From Gp6-AA40 sp035571515 (GTDB lineage: Bacteria > Acidobacteriota > Vicinamibacteria > Vicinamibacterales > UBA2999), in NCBI GenBank assembly GCA_035571515.1, contig DATNCQ010000095.1, forward strand, positions 1 to 64,000: a stretch of DNA of 64,000 nt. The letters are read 5' to 3'. The first letter of the stretch is position 1. Each line of letters begins with the position of its first letter. Positions 18,960 through 26,558 of this stretch are shown piece by piece. The translations under genes and the position numbers were made by a program. The notes below the pieces were generated by a model that searched no databases, was not told the origin of the DNA, and saw only the letters and a list, made by a program, of their open reading frames with translations.

Positions 18960-20789
18960 ATGGCCGCAAGGTGGTGGGTCGCCCTTCTTTTAATCCCTAT
19001 GATGCATGCCGCCACGGCAGGCGCGCAGAGCGCGCCGGAGCCGATCAGATACGCGCTGAGTTTCCCCGCTCCGCAGACACACTACGTCGAAGTCACCGCG
19101 TCGGTTCCCACCGGGCGCCGCGCGGATGTCGAATTGATGATGGCGGTCTGGACGCCGGGGTCGTACCTCGTTCGCGAGTACGCCCGGAACGTCGAGGCCG
19201 TCACCGCGTCGGGCCCCGACGGCCGCGCGCTCGACGTGGACAAGTCGAAGAAGAACCACTGGCGCATCGCGACGGGCGGCGCGCCCGCCATCACGGTGAA
19301 GTACCGCGTCTACTGCCGCGAGATGTCGGTCCGCACCAACTGGGTCGAGAACGACTTCGCGCTGCTCAACGGCGCGCCGACGTTCATCACGCTCGCCGAC
19401 CTTGCACCGCGTCCGCACGAGGTCGTCATCACCCCCGCCTCCGGGTGGAAGCGATCGATCACGGCGCTGCCGTCGATGGCCGGCGGCGACCATCGCTACC
19501 GCGCGCCCGACTACGACACGCTCGTCGACTCTCCAATCGTGGTCGGCAACCCGGCCGTCTACGACTTCGACGTCGATGGGAAGAAGCATTCGCTCGTGGA
19601 CGTCGGCGAAGGCGGGGTCTTCGACGGCGCCCGCGCGGCAAAGGACCTCGAGGCGGTCGTCAAGGAAGACCGCCGCCTCTGGGGATCGCTGCCCTACGAC
19701 CGTTACATCTTCTTCAACATGATCACGGAATCGGGCGGCGGCCTCGAGCACAAGAACTCGACGGTGCTGATGACCAACCGGTGGGCCACGCGCACGCGCC
19801 GCGCCTATCTCGCGTGGCTGCAGCTGGCGAGCCACGAATACTTCCACGCCTGGAACATCAAGCGCCTGCGGCCGGCGGAGCTCGGCCCCTTCGATTACGA
19901 GAACGAGAACGTCACGCGCAGCCTGTGGATCGCCGAGGGCTTCACCGATTACTACGCCGACCTGCAGGTCGCGCGCGCCGGGCTGCAGACCCGCGACGAG
20001 TACCTGGAGGACCTCTCGAACACGATCGAGCTCCTGCAGACCACGCCGGGCCGCCTGGTGCAGTCGGCGGAGATGGCGTCCTTCGACGCCTGGATCAAGT
20101 ACTACCGGCCCGACGAGAACACGAACAACACGTCGATCAGCTACTACACGAAGGGCACCGTCATCGCGTTCCTGCTCGACGCGAAGATTCGCAAGGCAAC
20201 CGCCGGCGCCAGGTCGCTCGATGACGTCATGCGCGCGGCGTACCAGAAGTTCTCGGGGCCGAAGGGCTACACCCCGGAGCAGTTCCGCGCCGTCGCCGAA
20301 GAAGTGGCGGGCACGAGCCTCAAGGCTTTCTGGGAGTCGGCGGTCGAAGGGACCTCCGAGCTGGATTACGCGGAGGCGCTCGCGGCCTACGGCCTGCGGT
20401 TCAAGCCGGCCGGCGCCGCGCCGGCCGACCGCGGTGGCAGGCCGTGGCCCGGCATCACGGCCCGCAACGACAACGGCCGCCTCGTCATCACGCAGGTGCA
20501 GCGCGATTCGCCGGCGGACGTCGCCGGCCTCAACGTCGACGACGAGATTCTCGCCATCGACGACTTCCGCGTGCGCGCCGATCGATTGGAAAACCGTCTC
20601 GAGCAGTACAGGACCGGCGACAAGGTCACGTTCCTCGTCGCCCGCCGCGAGCAACTGGTGCGCGTTCCGGTGACGCTCGGCGCCGAGCCGGCGAAGGGCT
20701 GGCGGCTGGAGGTGGCGCCCGGGGCCAGCGAGATGCAGCGCCGGCTGCTCGACGCGTGGCTGAGGGGTGAGCCGTCACCCCGAGCATAG
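18960..20789 (+). CDS. M61 family metallopeptidase with PDZ domain (second copy)
   Basis: A 609-aa secreted peptidase paralogous to the one at 10142. A signal peptide ends near residue 23 (ATAGAQSAP). The zinc motif HEYFH is at 292-296, followed by AWNIKRLRP; the third ligand is the Glu in WIAEGFTDYY. A PDZ domain lies at about 505-580 (ADVAGLNVDDEILAIDDFRV). It should act on periplasmic peptides. Sequence identity to the first copy looks moderate, so this is an old duplication rather than a recent one. Its end overlaps a possible upstream start of argH, so translational coupling is possible, though the functions are unrelated. Confidence 0.9.
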   Translation: MAARWWVALLLIPMMHAATAGAQSAPEPIRYALSFPAPQTHYVEVTASVPTGRRADVELMMAVWTPGSYLVREYARNVEAVTASGPDGRALDVDKSKKNHWRIATGGAPAITVKYRVYCREMSVRTNWVENDFALLNGAPTFITLADLAPRPHEVVITPASGWKRSITALPSMAGGDHRYRAPDYDTLVDSPIVVGNPAVYDFDVDGKKHSLVDVGEGGVFDGARAAKDLEAVVKEDRRLWGSLPYDRYIFFNMITESGGGLEHKNSTVLMTNRWATRTRRAYLAWLQLASHEYFHAWNIKRLRPAELGPFDYENENVTRSLWIAEGFTDYYADLQVARAGLQTRDEYLEDLSNTIELLQTTPGRLVQSAEMASFDAWIKYYRPDENTNNTSISYYTKGTVIAFLLDAKIRKATAGARSLDDVMRAAYQKFSGPKGYTPEQFRAVAEEVAGTSLKAFWESAVEGTSELDYAEALAAYGLRFKPAGAAPADRGGRPWPGITARNDNGRLVITQVQRDSPADVAGLNVDDEILAIDDFRVRADRLENRLEQYRTGDKVTFLVARREQLVRVPVTLGAEPAKGWRLEVAPGASEMQRRLLDAWLRGEPSPRA

Positions 20790-20805
20790 CCGCGCGGGTG
20801 AACTG

Positions 20806-22206
20806 ATGGCCTTCGACCCCGAATACGTCTCACGCGTGCTGCGCGAGAACTTCGAGGACGCGAAGGCGCTCTTCCTGTCGCCGCTCATCGCGATCCACTA
20901 CGCCCACCTGGTGATGCTGCGGCGGCAGGGCATCGTCAGCGCCGCCGACGCGCGCGCGCTGCGCGACGCCCTCGATGCCATCTCGCTCCCGGCGGTCATG
21001 GCCACGCCGTTCGACCAGGCGTGCGAAGACCTCTTCTTCCACCTCGAGCGGCTCCTCATCCAGGCCTGCGGCGAGGACGTCGCCGGGCGGCTCCGCGTCG
21101 CGCGCAGCCGCAACGACATCGACATGACGATGTACCGCATGCGGCAGCGGGAATTCGTCGCCGCGCTCGCCGCGGCCGCGCTCGACTTGCGTGCCGTCCT
21201 CATCGACGTCGCGACGCGGCACCGCGAGACGATCTTCGCGGCACACACGCATACGCAGCCGGCGCAGCCGACGACGATCGCGCACTACCTGCTGGCGATC
21301 ATCGAACAGCTGGAGCGCGATCACGTGCGGCTGCAGGCGGCCTACGTCTCGACGAACAAGGGCCCGCTCGGCGCCTGCGCGATCACCGGGACGGGGTTCC
21401 CCATCGACCGCCAGCTGACGAGCGATCTGCTCGGTTTCGACGAGCCGACGGGGAACACCTACGGCAGCATCGCGACCGTCGATTACCTGCTCGAGAGTGT
21501 CTCGGCGGCGCAGGTGCTGCTGGCGGGTCTCGGCCGCGTGGTGCAGGACCTGCTGCTGTGGTGCACGCGTGAATTCGGCTACCTGCGGCTGGCCGACGGC
21601 CTCGTGCAGGGGAGCAGCATCATGCCGCAGAAGCGCAACCCCGTGGCGCTCGAGCACGCGCGCTCGATCACCAGCAAGGCGCTCGGCCAGGCCGCCGCCA
21701 TCGTCACCGCCGTCCACAACACGCCGTTCGGCGACATCGTCGACACCGAGGACGACCTGCAGCCGCTCGTCGCCTCGATGTTCCGCGACGCGCAGCGCGC
21801 CGTCGCCCTCGTGGCCGCGTCGATGCGCGGGGCGGAATTCGACGAGCAGCGATTGCGTGCGCACGCGGAGGAAGGCGGGACGACGCTGACGGAGCTGGCG
21901 GATCGGCTCGTGCGCGACCACGATATTCCGTTCAGCAAGGCGCACGCGCTCGCCGCCGCCTACCTGTCGGGTGACGTCACGGGCGCGGTGCAGCGATATA
22001 CGCCCGAGGAGCTGGCGACCATCACCAGCGCGCGGCATTTCGTCGAGGTCCGCCGCACGCCGGGCGGTCCGGCGCCCGAGGAAACGGCTCGCGCGCTCGC
22101 CGCGTCGCGACAGCGGCTCGAAGGCGATCGCGCCTGGTCGAACGCCGCCGGCAGGAAGCTCGACGAGGCTGCGGCGAAGCGGCGTCAGCTCGCTCAGGAG
22201 TTGTGA
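20806..22206 (+). CDS. argH: Argininosuccinate lyase
   Basis: A 466-aa member of the fumarase/aspartase superfamily. The family signature GSSIMPQKRNP is at about 268-278, with earlier conserved regions RSRNDIDMTMYRMRQRE and HTHTQPAQPTTIAHYL. Argininosuccinate lyase splits argininosuccinate into arginine and fumarate. The RSRND and HTHTQ motifs support this over adenylosuccinate lyase. The sequence is divergent (usual RSRNDQVATD is RSRNDIDMTM here), so a related lyase activity is possible. No other arg gene is near. ATG 20806 is chosen; an in-frame ATG at 20767 would overlap the peptidase. Its 3' end overlaps the convergent permease gene by 13 bases. Confidence 0.82.
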   Translation: MAFDPEYVSRVLRENFEDAKALFLSPLIAIHYAHLVMLRRQGIVSAADARALRDALDAISLPAVMATPFDQACEDLFFHLERLLIQACGEDVAGRLRVARSRNDIDMTMYRMRQREFVAALAAAALDLRAVLIDVATRHRETIFAAHTHTQPAQPTTIAHYLLAIIEQLERDHVRLQAAYVSTNKGPLGACAITGTGFPIDRQLTSDLLGFDEPTGNTYGSIATVDYLLESVSAAQVLLAGLGRVVQDLLLWCTREFGYLRLADGLVQGSSIMPQKRNPVALEHARSITSKALGQAAAIVTAVHNTPFGDIVDTEDDLQPLVASMFRDAQRAVALVAASMRGAEFDEQRLRAHAEEGGTTLTELADRLVRDHDIPFSKAHALAAAYLSGDVTGAVQRYTPEELATITSARHFVEVRRTPGGPAPEETARALAASRQRLEGDRAWSNAAGRKLDEAAAKRRQLAQEL

Positions 22207-23615
22207 GCCGCCTGCCGCTGCCGAACCCAGAACAGGATCGTTCCCACGACTGCGACGAGCAGCGCGAGCCTGATCGACTCGATCGACTTCGGCCGCATCA
22301 CCACGGTGTACACATAGCCGCCGAACGCGAGCAGTGCCGGGAGCGGATACAGCCACATCCGGAAGGGGCGCGGAAAATCGGGCCGCGTCGTGCGCAGCAC
22401 GATGATGCCGAGCGTCTGCGCCAGGAACTGCGTCAGGATGCGGATGACCACGAGCGCGGTGACCACGTCCGCGAGGCGGAAGAGACAGAAGACGATGGCC
22501 GCGGCGCCGAGCACGAGCAGCGACACGTGCGGGAACTGGTGCTTCGGGTGGACGCGCGCGAAGACCCGGAAGTAATCGCCGTCGAGCGCCGCCGCGTACG
22601 GCACGCGTGAGTACCCCAGCAAGAGCGAGAAGACCGAGGCGAAGGCGGTCCACAGCATCAGGACCGTCACGACGGCGGCCGCCCGCGGCCCCCAGATGCG
22701 CGCCATGAAGTCCGAGGCGATGAAGCTCGACTTCTCGACCTCCTGCCACGGCATCGACCCCAGGATCGAGATGTTCATCGTCAGGTACATCGCGGCGACG
22801 CCCGCGATGGACAGCAGGATGGCGCGCGGGATGACGCGCGCCGGGTCGCGGATCTCGGCGCCGAGATAGCAGACGTTGTAGTAGCCCCAGTAGTCGTAGA
22901 CCGCGATCAGCAGCGCCGCGCCGAGCCCCGTGAAGAACGCCGGCGTCAGGGTCCATGCGTCGGGCGGAAACGAGAACGCCTGCGCGGCGTTGAAGTGCGT
23001 CACGCCCGATCCGATGATCCAGAGCGTGGTCCCGACGACGCCAATCCAGAGGAAGGCCGCCATGCGCCCGATGACGGTGATGCGGCGGTAGAGCAGCAGC
23101 ACGGCAAACGCGGCGACGGCCATTGCCAGGAACGTCCCGTTGGTGATCGTGAACTCGATGGTCGTGGTGCCGATGCCCGGGATGGGGATCGGGATCTTCG
23201 TCGAGGTGATGGTCTGCATGAGCGACGGCCACAGGTAGCCGGCATATTGCGCGAAGCCGATGCAGCCGGAGGCCATCGAGAGCGGCGCGCTGAAGGTGAG
23301 CTGCCAGACGAAGAGGAACGAGAGCCAGCGCCCGGCGCGCCCCGGGTACATCGCGCGCAGGTAGCGGACCGGCCCGCCCGCCTGCGGCATCGCGGCGCCG
23401 AGCTCGGCCCAGACCATGCCGTCGCAGACCACCAGCGCGGCGCCCAGGATCCAGCCGAGCATCGCCTGCGGCCCGTGCATCGTCGCGACCATCAGCGGGA
23501 TGGTGATGAAAGGACCGACGCCGATCATGTCGATCATGTTGAGCGCGGTGGCCTCCGCGAGGCCGATGCCGCGCACGAGACGATCGGTGGACTGGCCGGT
23601 CGTGGTGTCCGTCAC
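22194..23615 (-). CDS. APC-family amino acid permease
   Basis: A 473-aa inner-membrane transporter of the amino acid-polyamine-organocation superfamily with about 12 transmembrane helices. The first helix region reads GLAEATALNMIDMIGVGPFITIP, the glycine-rich broken helix typical of the family. Later helices are clear, for example AMAVAAFAVLLLYRRITVI and VLLAAVVGTILFW-type hydrophobic stretches near the C-terminus. The substrate is unknown. It is divergent from the short asparaginase gene (35-base gap) and convergent with argH, a grouping that hints at Asn/Asp or Arg-related amino acid metabolism. This is positional inference only. Confidence 0.88.
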   Translation of the reverse strand: MTDTTTGQSTDRLVRGIGLAEATALNMIDMIGVGPFITIPLMVATMHGPQAMLGWILGAALVVCDGMVWAELGAAMPQAGGPVRYLRAMYPGRAGRWLSFLFVWQLTFSAPLSMASGCIGFAQYAGYLWPSLMQTITSTKIPIPIPGIGTTTIEFTITNGTFLAMAVAAFAVLLLYRRITVIGRMAAFLWIGVVGTTLWIIGSGVTHFNAAQAFSFPPDAWTLTPAFFTGLGAALLIAVYDYWGYYNVCYLGAEIRDPARVIPRAILLSIAGVAAMYLTMNISILGSMPWQEVEKSSFIASDFMARIWGPRAAAVVTVLMLWTAFASVFSLLLGYSRVPYAAALDGDYFRVFARVHPKHQFPHVSLLVLGAAAIVFCLFRLADVVTALVVIRILTQFLAQTLGIIVLRTTRPDFPRPFRMWLYPLPALLAFGGYVYTVVMRPKSIESIRLALLVAVVGTILFWVRQRQAAHNS

Positions 23616-23650
23616 GCCGGAGATCCTACCTTCTCCGGTACTATTCGAGG

Positions 23651-24136
23651 GTGATTCGCATCTTCGTGACGGGCGGCACGTTCGACAAGACCTACGACGA
23701 GATCAAGGGTCAGCTCTCGTTCACGGACACGCACCTGCCGGAGATGCTGCGGCTCGGCCGCTCGCGTGTCGAGGTCAGCGTCCGCACGCTGATGATGATC
23801 GACAGCCTGGAGATGACCGACGCCGATCGCGACGTCATCGTCCGCAACTGCCGGCAGTGCGCCGAGTCGTGCATCGTGATCACGCACGGCACGGACACGA
23901 TGGCGGAAACCGCGGCCGCGCTGGCCCGCGCCGTACCTGGCAAGACGATCGTCCTCACCGGCGCGATGATTCCGTATGCGTTCGGTTCCTCGGACGGACT
24001 GTTCAACCTCGGCAGCGCGCTGTCGCTCGTCCAGGTGCTGTCCCCCGGGATCTACATCGCCATGAACGGGCGCCATTTCCAGTGGGACAAGGTCCGGAAA
24101 AACCGGGAGACGGGCGTATTCGAGCCGATCGTGTGA
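23651..24136 (+). CDS. Short asparaginase-like protein (N-terminal domain only)
   Basis: A 161-aa protein matching the N-terminal domain of type I/II L-asparaginases: TGGTFDKTYDE at residues 7-17 with the first catalytic Thr, and THGTDTMAETA near 79-89 with the second Thr-Asp pair. Normal asparaginases have about 330 residues and a second domain; here the protein stops after the first, at FEPIV, with no sign of frameshift in the following bases. Compact one-domain homologues exist in other genomes, so it is probably intact. Whether it hydrolyses asparagine is uncertain. It starts at GTG 23651, divergent from an amino acid permease. Confidence 0.78.
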   Translation: MIRIFVTGGTFDKTYDEIKGQLSFTDTHLPEMLRLGRSRVEVSVRTLMMIDSLEMTDADRDVIVRNCRQCAESCIVITHGTDTMAETAAALARAVPGKTIVLTGAMIPYAFGSSDGLFNLGSALSLVQVLSPGIYIAMNGRHFQWDKVRKNRETGVFEPIV

Positions 24137-24170
24137 TCGGGAACGACATTCACCGGCAGTCACCGGCGAC

Positions 24171-24198
24171 GGGCCACGGAGGCACGGAGACACGGAGA
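24171..24198. repeat. Left inverted repeat arm of the 116-aa gene cassette
   Basis: A CACGGAG-type low-complexity arm starting GGGCCACGGAG. It pairs as an inverted repeat with 24567-24594, 24 of 28 positions identical, all differences being transitions. The arms flank the gene at 24200-24550 closely on its 3' side. Confidence 0.75.
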
Positions 24199-24199
24199 T

Positions 24200-24550
24200 C
24201 TATTTTTTCTTGCTGGCTTTGCCGAGCCGATCGAGTGGCTGCCGCGAATCGAAATGGTGGAGCAACAGATAGTCCTCCCATCCGTGCGAGCCTTCTGCAA
24301 CGATGATCGTTGAATCGCGGAGTCGTCGTCCGACGACAGGATGTATGAGCGTTGTCGCGCGAAGTCTCGTCCACGTTGCCTGCACGTCCGAGGACGCGAA
24401 AAAGAAATTCACGTAACCCTTCCGCCGATTCCAAGTAAACGAGTGGACTGCCGGTGTAAGCGCCACGTCGCACATGAGCCGGGCGACGGCTTTCGACGAC
24501 AGGCGCTTTTTCTCCGGCTGGAAATTGACGCAGATCCTTCGAACTCGCAT
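24200..24550 (-). CDS. Unknown 116-aa protein, passenger of an inverted-repeat cassette
   Basis: I do not recognise this protein. It is 116 aa, basic, single-domain, with aromatic-rich core segments (VHSFTWNRRKGYVNFFFAS, HGWEDYLLLHHFDSRQ) and a Lys-rich C-terminus (KASKKK). It has no signal peptide or membrane segment. Its stop codon lies 1 base from the left inverted repeat arm and its start is 16 bases from the right arm, so gene plus arms form a compact unit of about 424 bases. Base composition is clearly lower in GC than the neighbours, which suggests transfer. The start has no obvious ribosome-binding site. No transposase is encoded. Confidence 0.6.
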   Translation of the reverse strand: MRVRRICVNFQPEKKRLSSKAVARLMCDVALTPAVHSFTWNRRKGYVNFFFASSDVQATWTRLRATTLIHPVVGRRLRDSTIIVAEGSHGWEDYLLLHHFDSRQPLDRLGKASKKK

Positions 24551-24566
24551 GTCATAAGAGTAGAAG

Positions 24567-24594
24567 TCTCCGTGCCTCCGCGTCTCCGTGGCCC
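24567..24594. repeat. Right inverted repeat arm of the 116-aa gene cassette
   Basis: Reverse complement of the arm at 24171-24198 with four transitions; ends CTCCGTGGCCC. It lies just upstream of the cassette gene's start. Confidence 0.75.
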
Positions 24595-24675
24595 GTCCCC
24601 AGTGAAAGTTGTCGCGAATTTCAGGCTGTGAGCCGGTTTTCGTCCGTCCTGCACCTTACCCGGCAGGAGGACGGA

Positions 24676-25347
24676 ATGAAGACGCTCACGACCTTGCTTT
24701 GCCTGGCGGCGCTGGCGGCCGCGGAGAGCGCGCAGGCGCAGCAGCCATCGACGCTGCCGCTGCCCAGCCCCGGCCGCTGGGATACGGCCGGCCAGCTGGC
24801 GCTGCTCAACCGCAACCGCTCGGATCTCTCGCGGTGGGACGGCTGGTATTCGGCGCCGGCCATTGACGCGACCGCCGGCCGCTACTGGACGCCGCACTTC
24901 AAGACCGAATTCGAGATTGGCGCCGCGGGCCGCGGCCGGGTTGACGGCGAGGAGAGCGCGGTCGCCGGTTCGACGGTGCTCTTCCCGCGCTCCCGCGAGC
25001 ACACGCTGCAGGAATCGACGTTCGGCGCCACGGCGCAGTACCAGTTCTTCGAGAACCAGTGGGTGCATCCGTTCATCGGCATCGGTGCCGAGATCGTTCG
25101 CGAACGGCACGCCGCCGATGCGCTGCCGGGGCAGACGATCCGTGTGTCGACGGTCGCCCCGAACCTGATCCTGCCACCTCTGCCCGCCATCGACAGCCTC
25201 ACGTGGTCGGTTCGTCCGCTCGTGACGGGCGGCTTCAAGTTCTACGTATCACCACGCGCGTTCCTGCGCACCGAAGTACGCACCGCGCTCTCCGCCGAGC
25301 GGGCGCTGGCGGTGCAGTGGCGCGGCGGCGTCGGCTTCGACTTCTGA
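24676..25347 (+). CDS. Putative outer-membrane beta-barrel protein
   Basis: A 223-aa exported protein. A signal peptide ends near residue 20 (AESAQAQQP). The mature part has repeated amphipathic strands (PHFKTEFEIGAAGRG, STFGATAQYQFFEN, HPFIGIGAEIVRER, WSVRPLVTGGFKFYVSP, AVQWRGGVGFDF) and ends in phenylalanine, as outer-membrane barrels do. No specific family is assigned. CAGGAGGACGGA before ATG 24676 is a strong ribosome-binding site and favours this over an in-frame start 16 codons upstream. The next gene begins 11 bases after the stop with its own AGGAGG site, so the two form an operon. Confidence 0.7.
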   Translation: MKTLTTLLCLAALAAAESAQAQQPSTLPLPSPGRWDTAGQLALLNRNRSDLSRWDGWYSAPAIDATAGRYWTPHFKTEFEIGAAGRGRVDGEESAVAGSTVLFPRSREHTLQESTFGATAQYQFFENQWVHPFIGIGAEIVRERHAADALPGQTIRVSTVAPNLILPPLPAIDSLTWSVRPLVTGGFKFYVSPRAFLRTEVRTALSAERALAVQWRGGVGFDF

Positions 25348-25358
25348 GGAGGATCGCC

Positions 25359-25742
25359 ATGAAAGCATTCGTTGTCCCGATCGTCACCGCGCTGGTCATG
25401 TCGACGGCCGGCGTCCCTGTCCTCGCGCAAGCGACGAACGACGGCGTCGCCTGGCGCACGCTCGCGGAGAAGCTCGACGGAGGCACCGCCATCGACGTCC
25501 GCCTGCGCGACGGCCATCGCTTCAAGGCGACGTTCATCGCGGCGCACGAGACCGCGATGGCCGTGCAGAGGAGGACCCGTGTCCCTGTGGCCATCGAGGA
25601 GGTTCCCTACGATGAGATTGCCTCGATGGCGCGCGTCGAGCCGGCGTCGCTCTCGGGCGCCAAGATCGCCGGCATCGCCATCGGCTCGGCGGGAGCCGCG
25701 ATCGGCGCGCTGTTCCTCATCATCCTCGCGACCATCGACTGA
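25359..25742 (+). CDS. Small exported membrane-anchored protein
   Basis: A 127-aa protein. It has a signal peptide ending near residue 24 (PVLAQATN), a small beta region (TAIDVRLRDGHRFKATFIAAHETAMAV, split by turns, then VPVAIEEVPYDEIASMARV) that looks like an Sm-like or SH3-like barrel, and a C-terminal glycine-rich hydrophobic helix (IAGIAIGSAGAAIGALFLI) that could anchor it in a membrane. No family is named with certainty. TGAGGAGGATCGCC precedes ATG 25359. It follows the barrel gene by 11 bases and is likely co-expressed with it. Confidence 0.65.
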   Translation: MKAFVVPIVTALVMSTAGVPVLAQATNDGVAWRTLAEKLDGGTAIDVRLRDGHRFKATFIAAHETAMAVQRRTRVPVAIEEVPYDEIASMARVEPASLSGAKIAGIAIGSAGAAIGALFLIILATID

Positions 25743-26060
25743 GACCCGGGCCAAGAGCACCAAAGACGACCAGCCACAAAGAGCACGAAGAGCACAAAGT
25801 AGAAGATCACAAAAGATTGAGAGTCGCCGGTCGGCCTGCAAAGCAGGCCGACAACGCGTGAGGGGGCGTCACCGGAAACAAACCGCCCTGGTTCTCTTAG
25901 GCGGCTTGTTCCGGTGACATCCCCTCGCGCGTGCCCGCCTACGGCGGCCCGGCGACCTCGATTTCTGCGTGCTCCCTGTTCTTCGTGTCCTTCGTGCTCT
26001 TCGTGGCTGCCAATCTTTGTGCCCTTCGTCTCCGCGGGGTAGAATTCCGGTTTCCCGCCT
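25743..26060. repeat. Inverted-repeat element with two internal hairpins, no gene
   Basis: This gene-free stretch is bounded by low-complexity inverted arms: 25773-25799 against 25981-26007, 23 of 27 positions matching (GCCACAAAGAGCACGAAG type). Inside are a perfect 10-bp hairpin with an AAA loop (25830-25852) and a long imperfect hairpin of about 30 bp spanning 25855-25931, whose core arms are GTCACCGGAA and TTCCGGTGAC. Nothing codes here. It sits directly upstream of purE, so it may also affect purEK expression. It resembles a MITE-like or structured-RNA version of the cassettes seen elsewhere. Confidence 0.65.
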
Positions 26061-26558
26061 GTGTCCGCTTCAAAACCTCATCCACTCGTCGCGGTCATCA
26101 TGGGTTCCTCCTCCGACTGGGAGACGATGAAGCATGCCGCGGACGTGCTCGAGCAGTTCGGGGTCGAGCACGAACGGCACGTCGTGTCGGCGCACCGCAC
26201 GCCGGTCTGGATGGCGGAGTTCGCGTCGGGCGCCGAATCGCGCGGCGTGGAGGTGATCATCGCGGGCGCGGGCGGCGCCGCGCACCTGCCCGGAATGGTC
26301 GCGGCGCACACCGTACTGCCGGTGCTCGGCGTCCCCGTGCAGGGCGCCGCGCTCCAGGGCCTCGATTCGCTCCTCTCGATCGTGCAGATGCCCGGCGGCG
26401 TTCCCGTCGGCACGCTCGCCATCGGCAAGGCGGGTGCGACCAACGCAGGCCTGCTCGCGGTGTCGATTCTCGGCAACTCGCGGCCCGACCTGCGCGCGCG
26501 CCTCCGCGACTTCCGCGACGAGCAGACGCAGAAGGTCCGGCAGGAACGGCTGCCGTGA
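26061..26558 (+). CDS. purE: N5-carboxyaminoimidazole ribonucleotide mutase
   Basis: A 165-aa class I PurE, which moves the carboxyl group of N5-CAIR to C4 in purine synthesis. Family motifs are complete: VIMGSSSDWETMKHA at 13-27, VVSAHRTP at 41-48, AGAGGAAHLPGMVA and GNSRPDLRARL near the C-terminus. The start is GTG 26061. Its TGA overlaps the GTG of purK, so the two enzymes, which act in sequence (PurK makes N5-CAIR), are translationally coupled. The operon has only these two genes. Length matches the family. Confidence 0.95.
   Translation: MSASKPHPLVAVIMGSSSDWETMKHAADVLEQFGVEHERHVVSAHRTPVWMAEFASGAESRGVEVIIAGAGGAAHLPGMVAAHTVLPVLGVPVQGAALQGLDSLLSIVQMPGGVPVGTLAIGKAGATNAGLLAVSILGNSRPDLRARLRDFRDEQTQKVRQERLP

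Noticed and set aside
20830..23232. 800-aa minus-strand frame over argH and the permease
   Set aside because: Spans two real genes in other frames and shows no family motifs.
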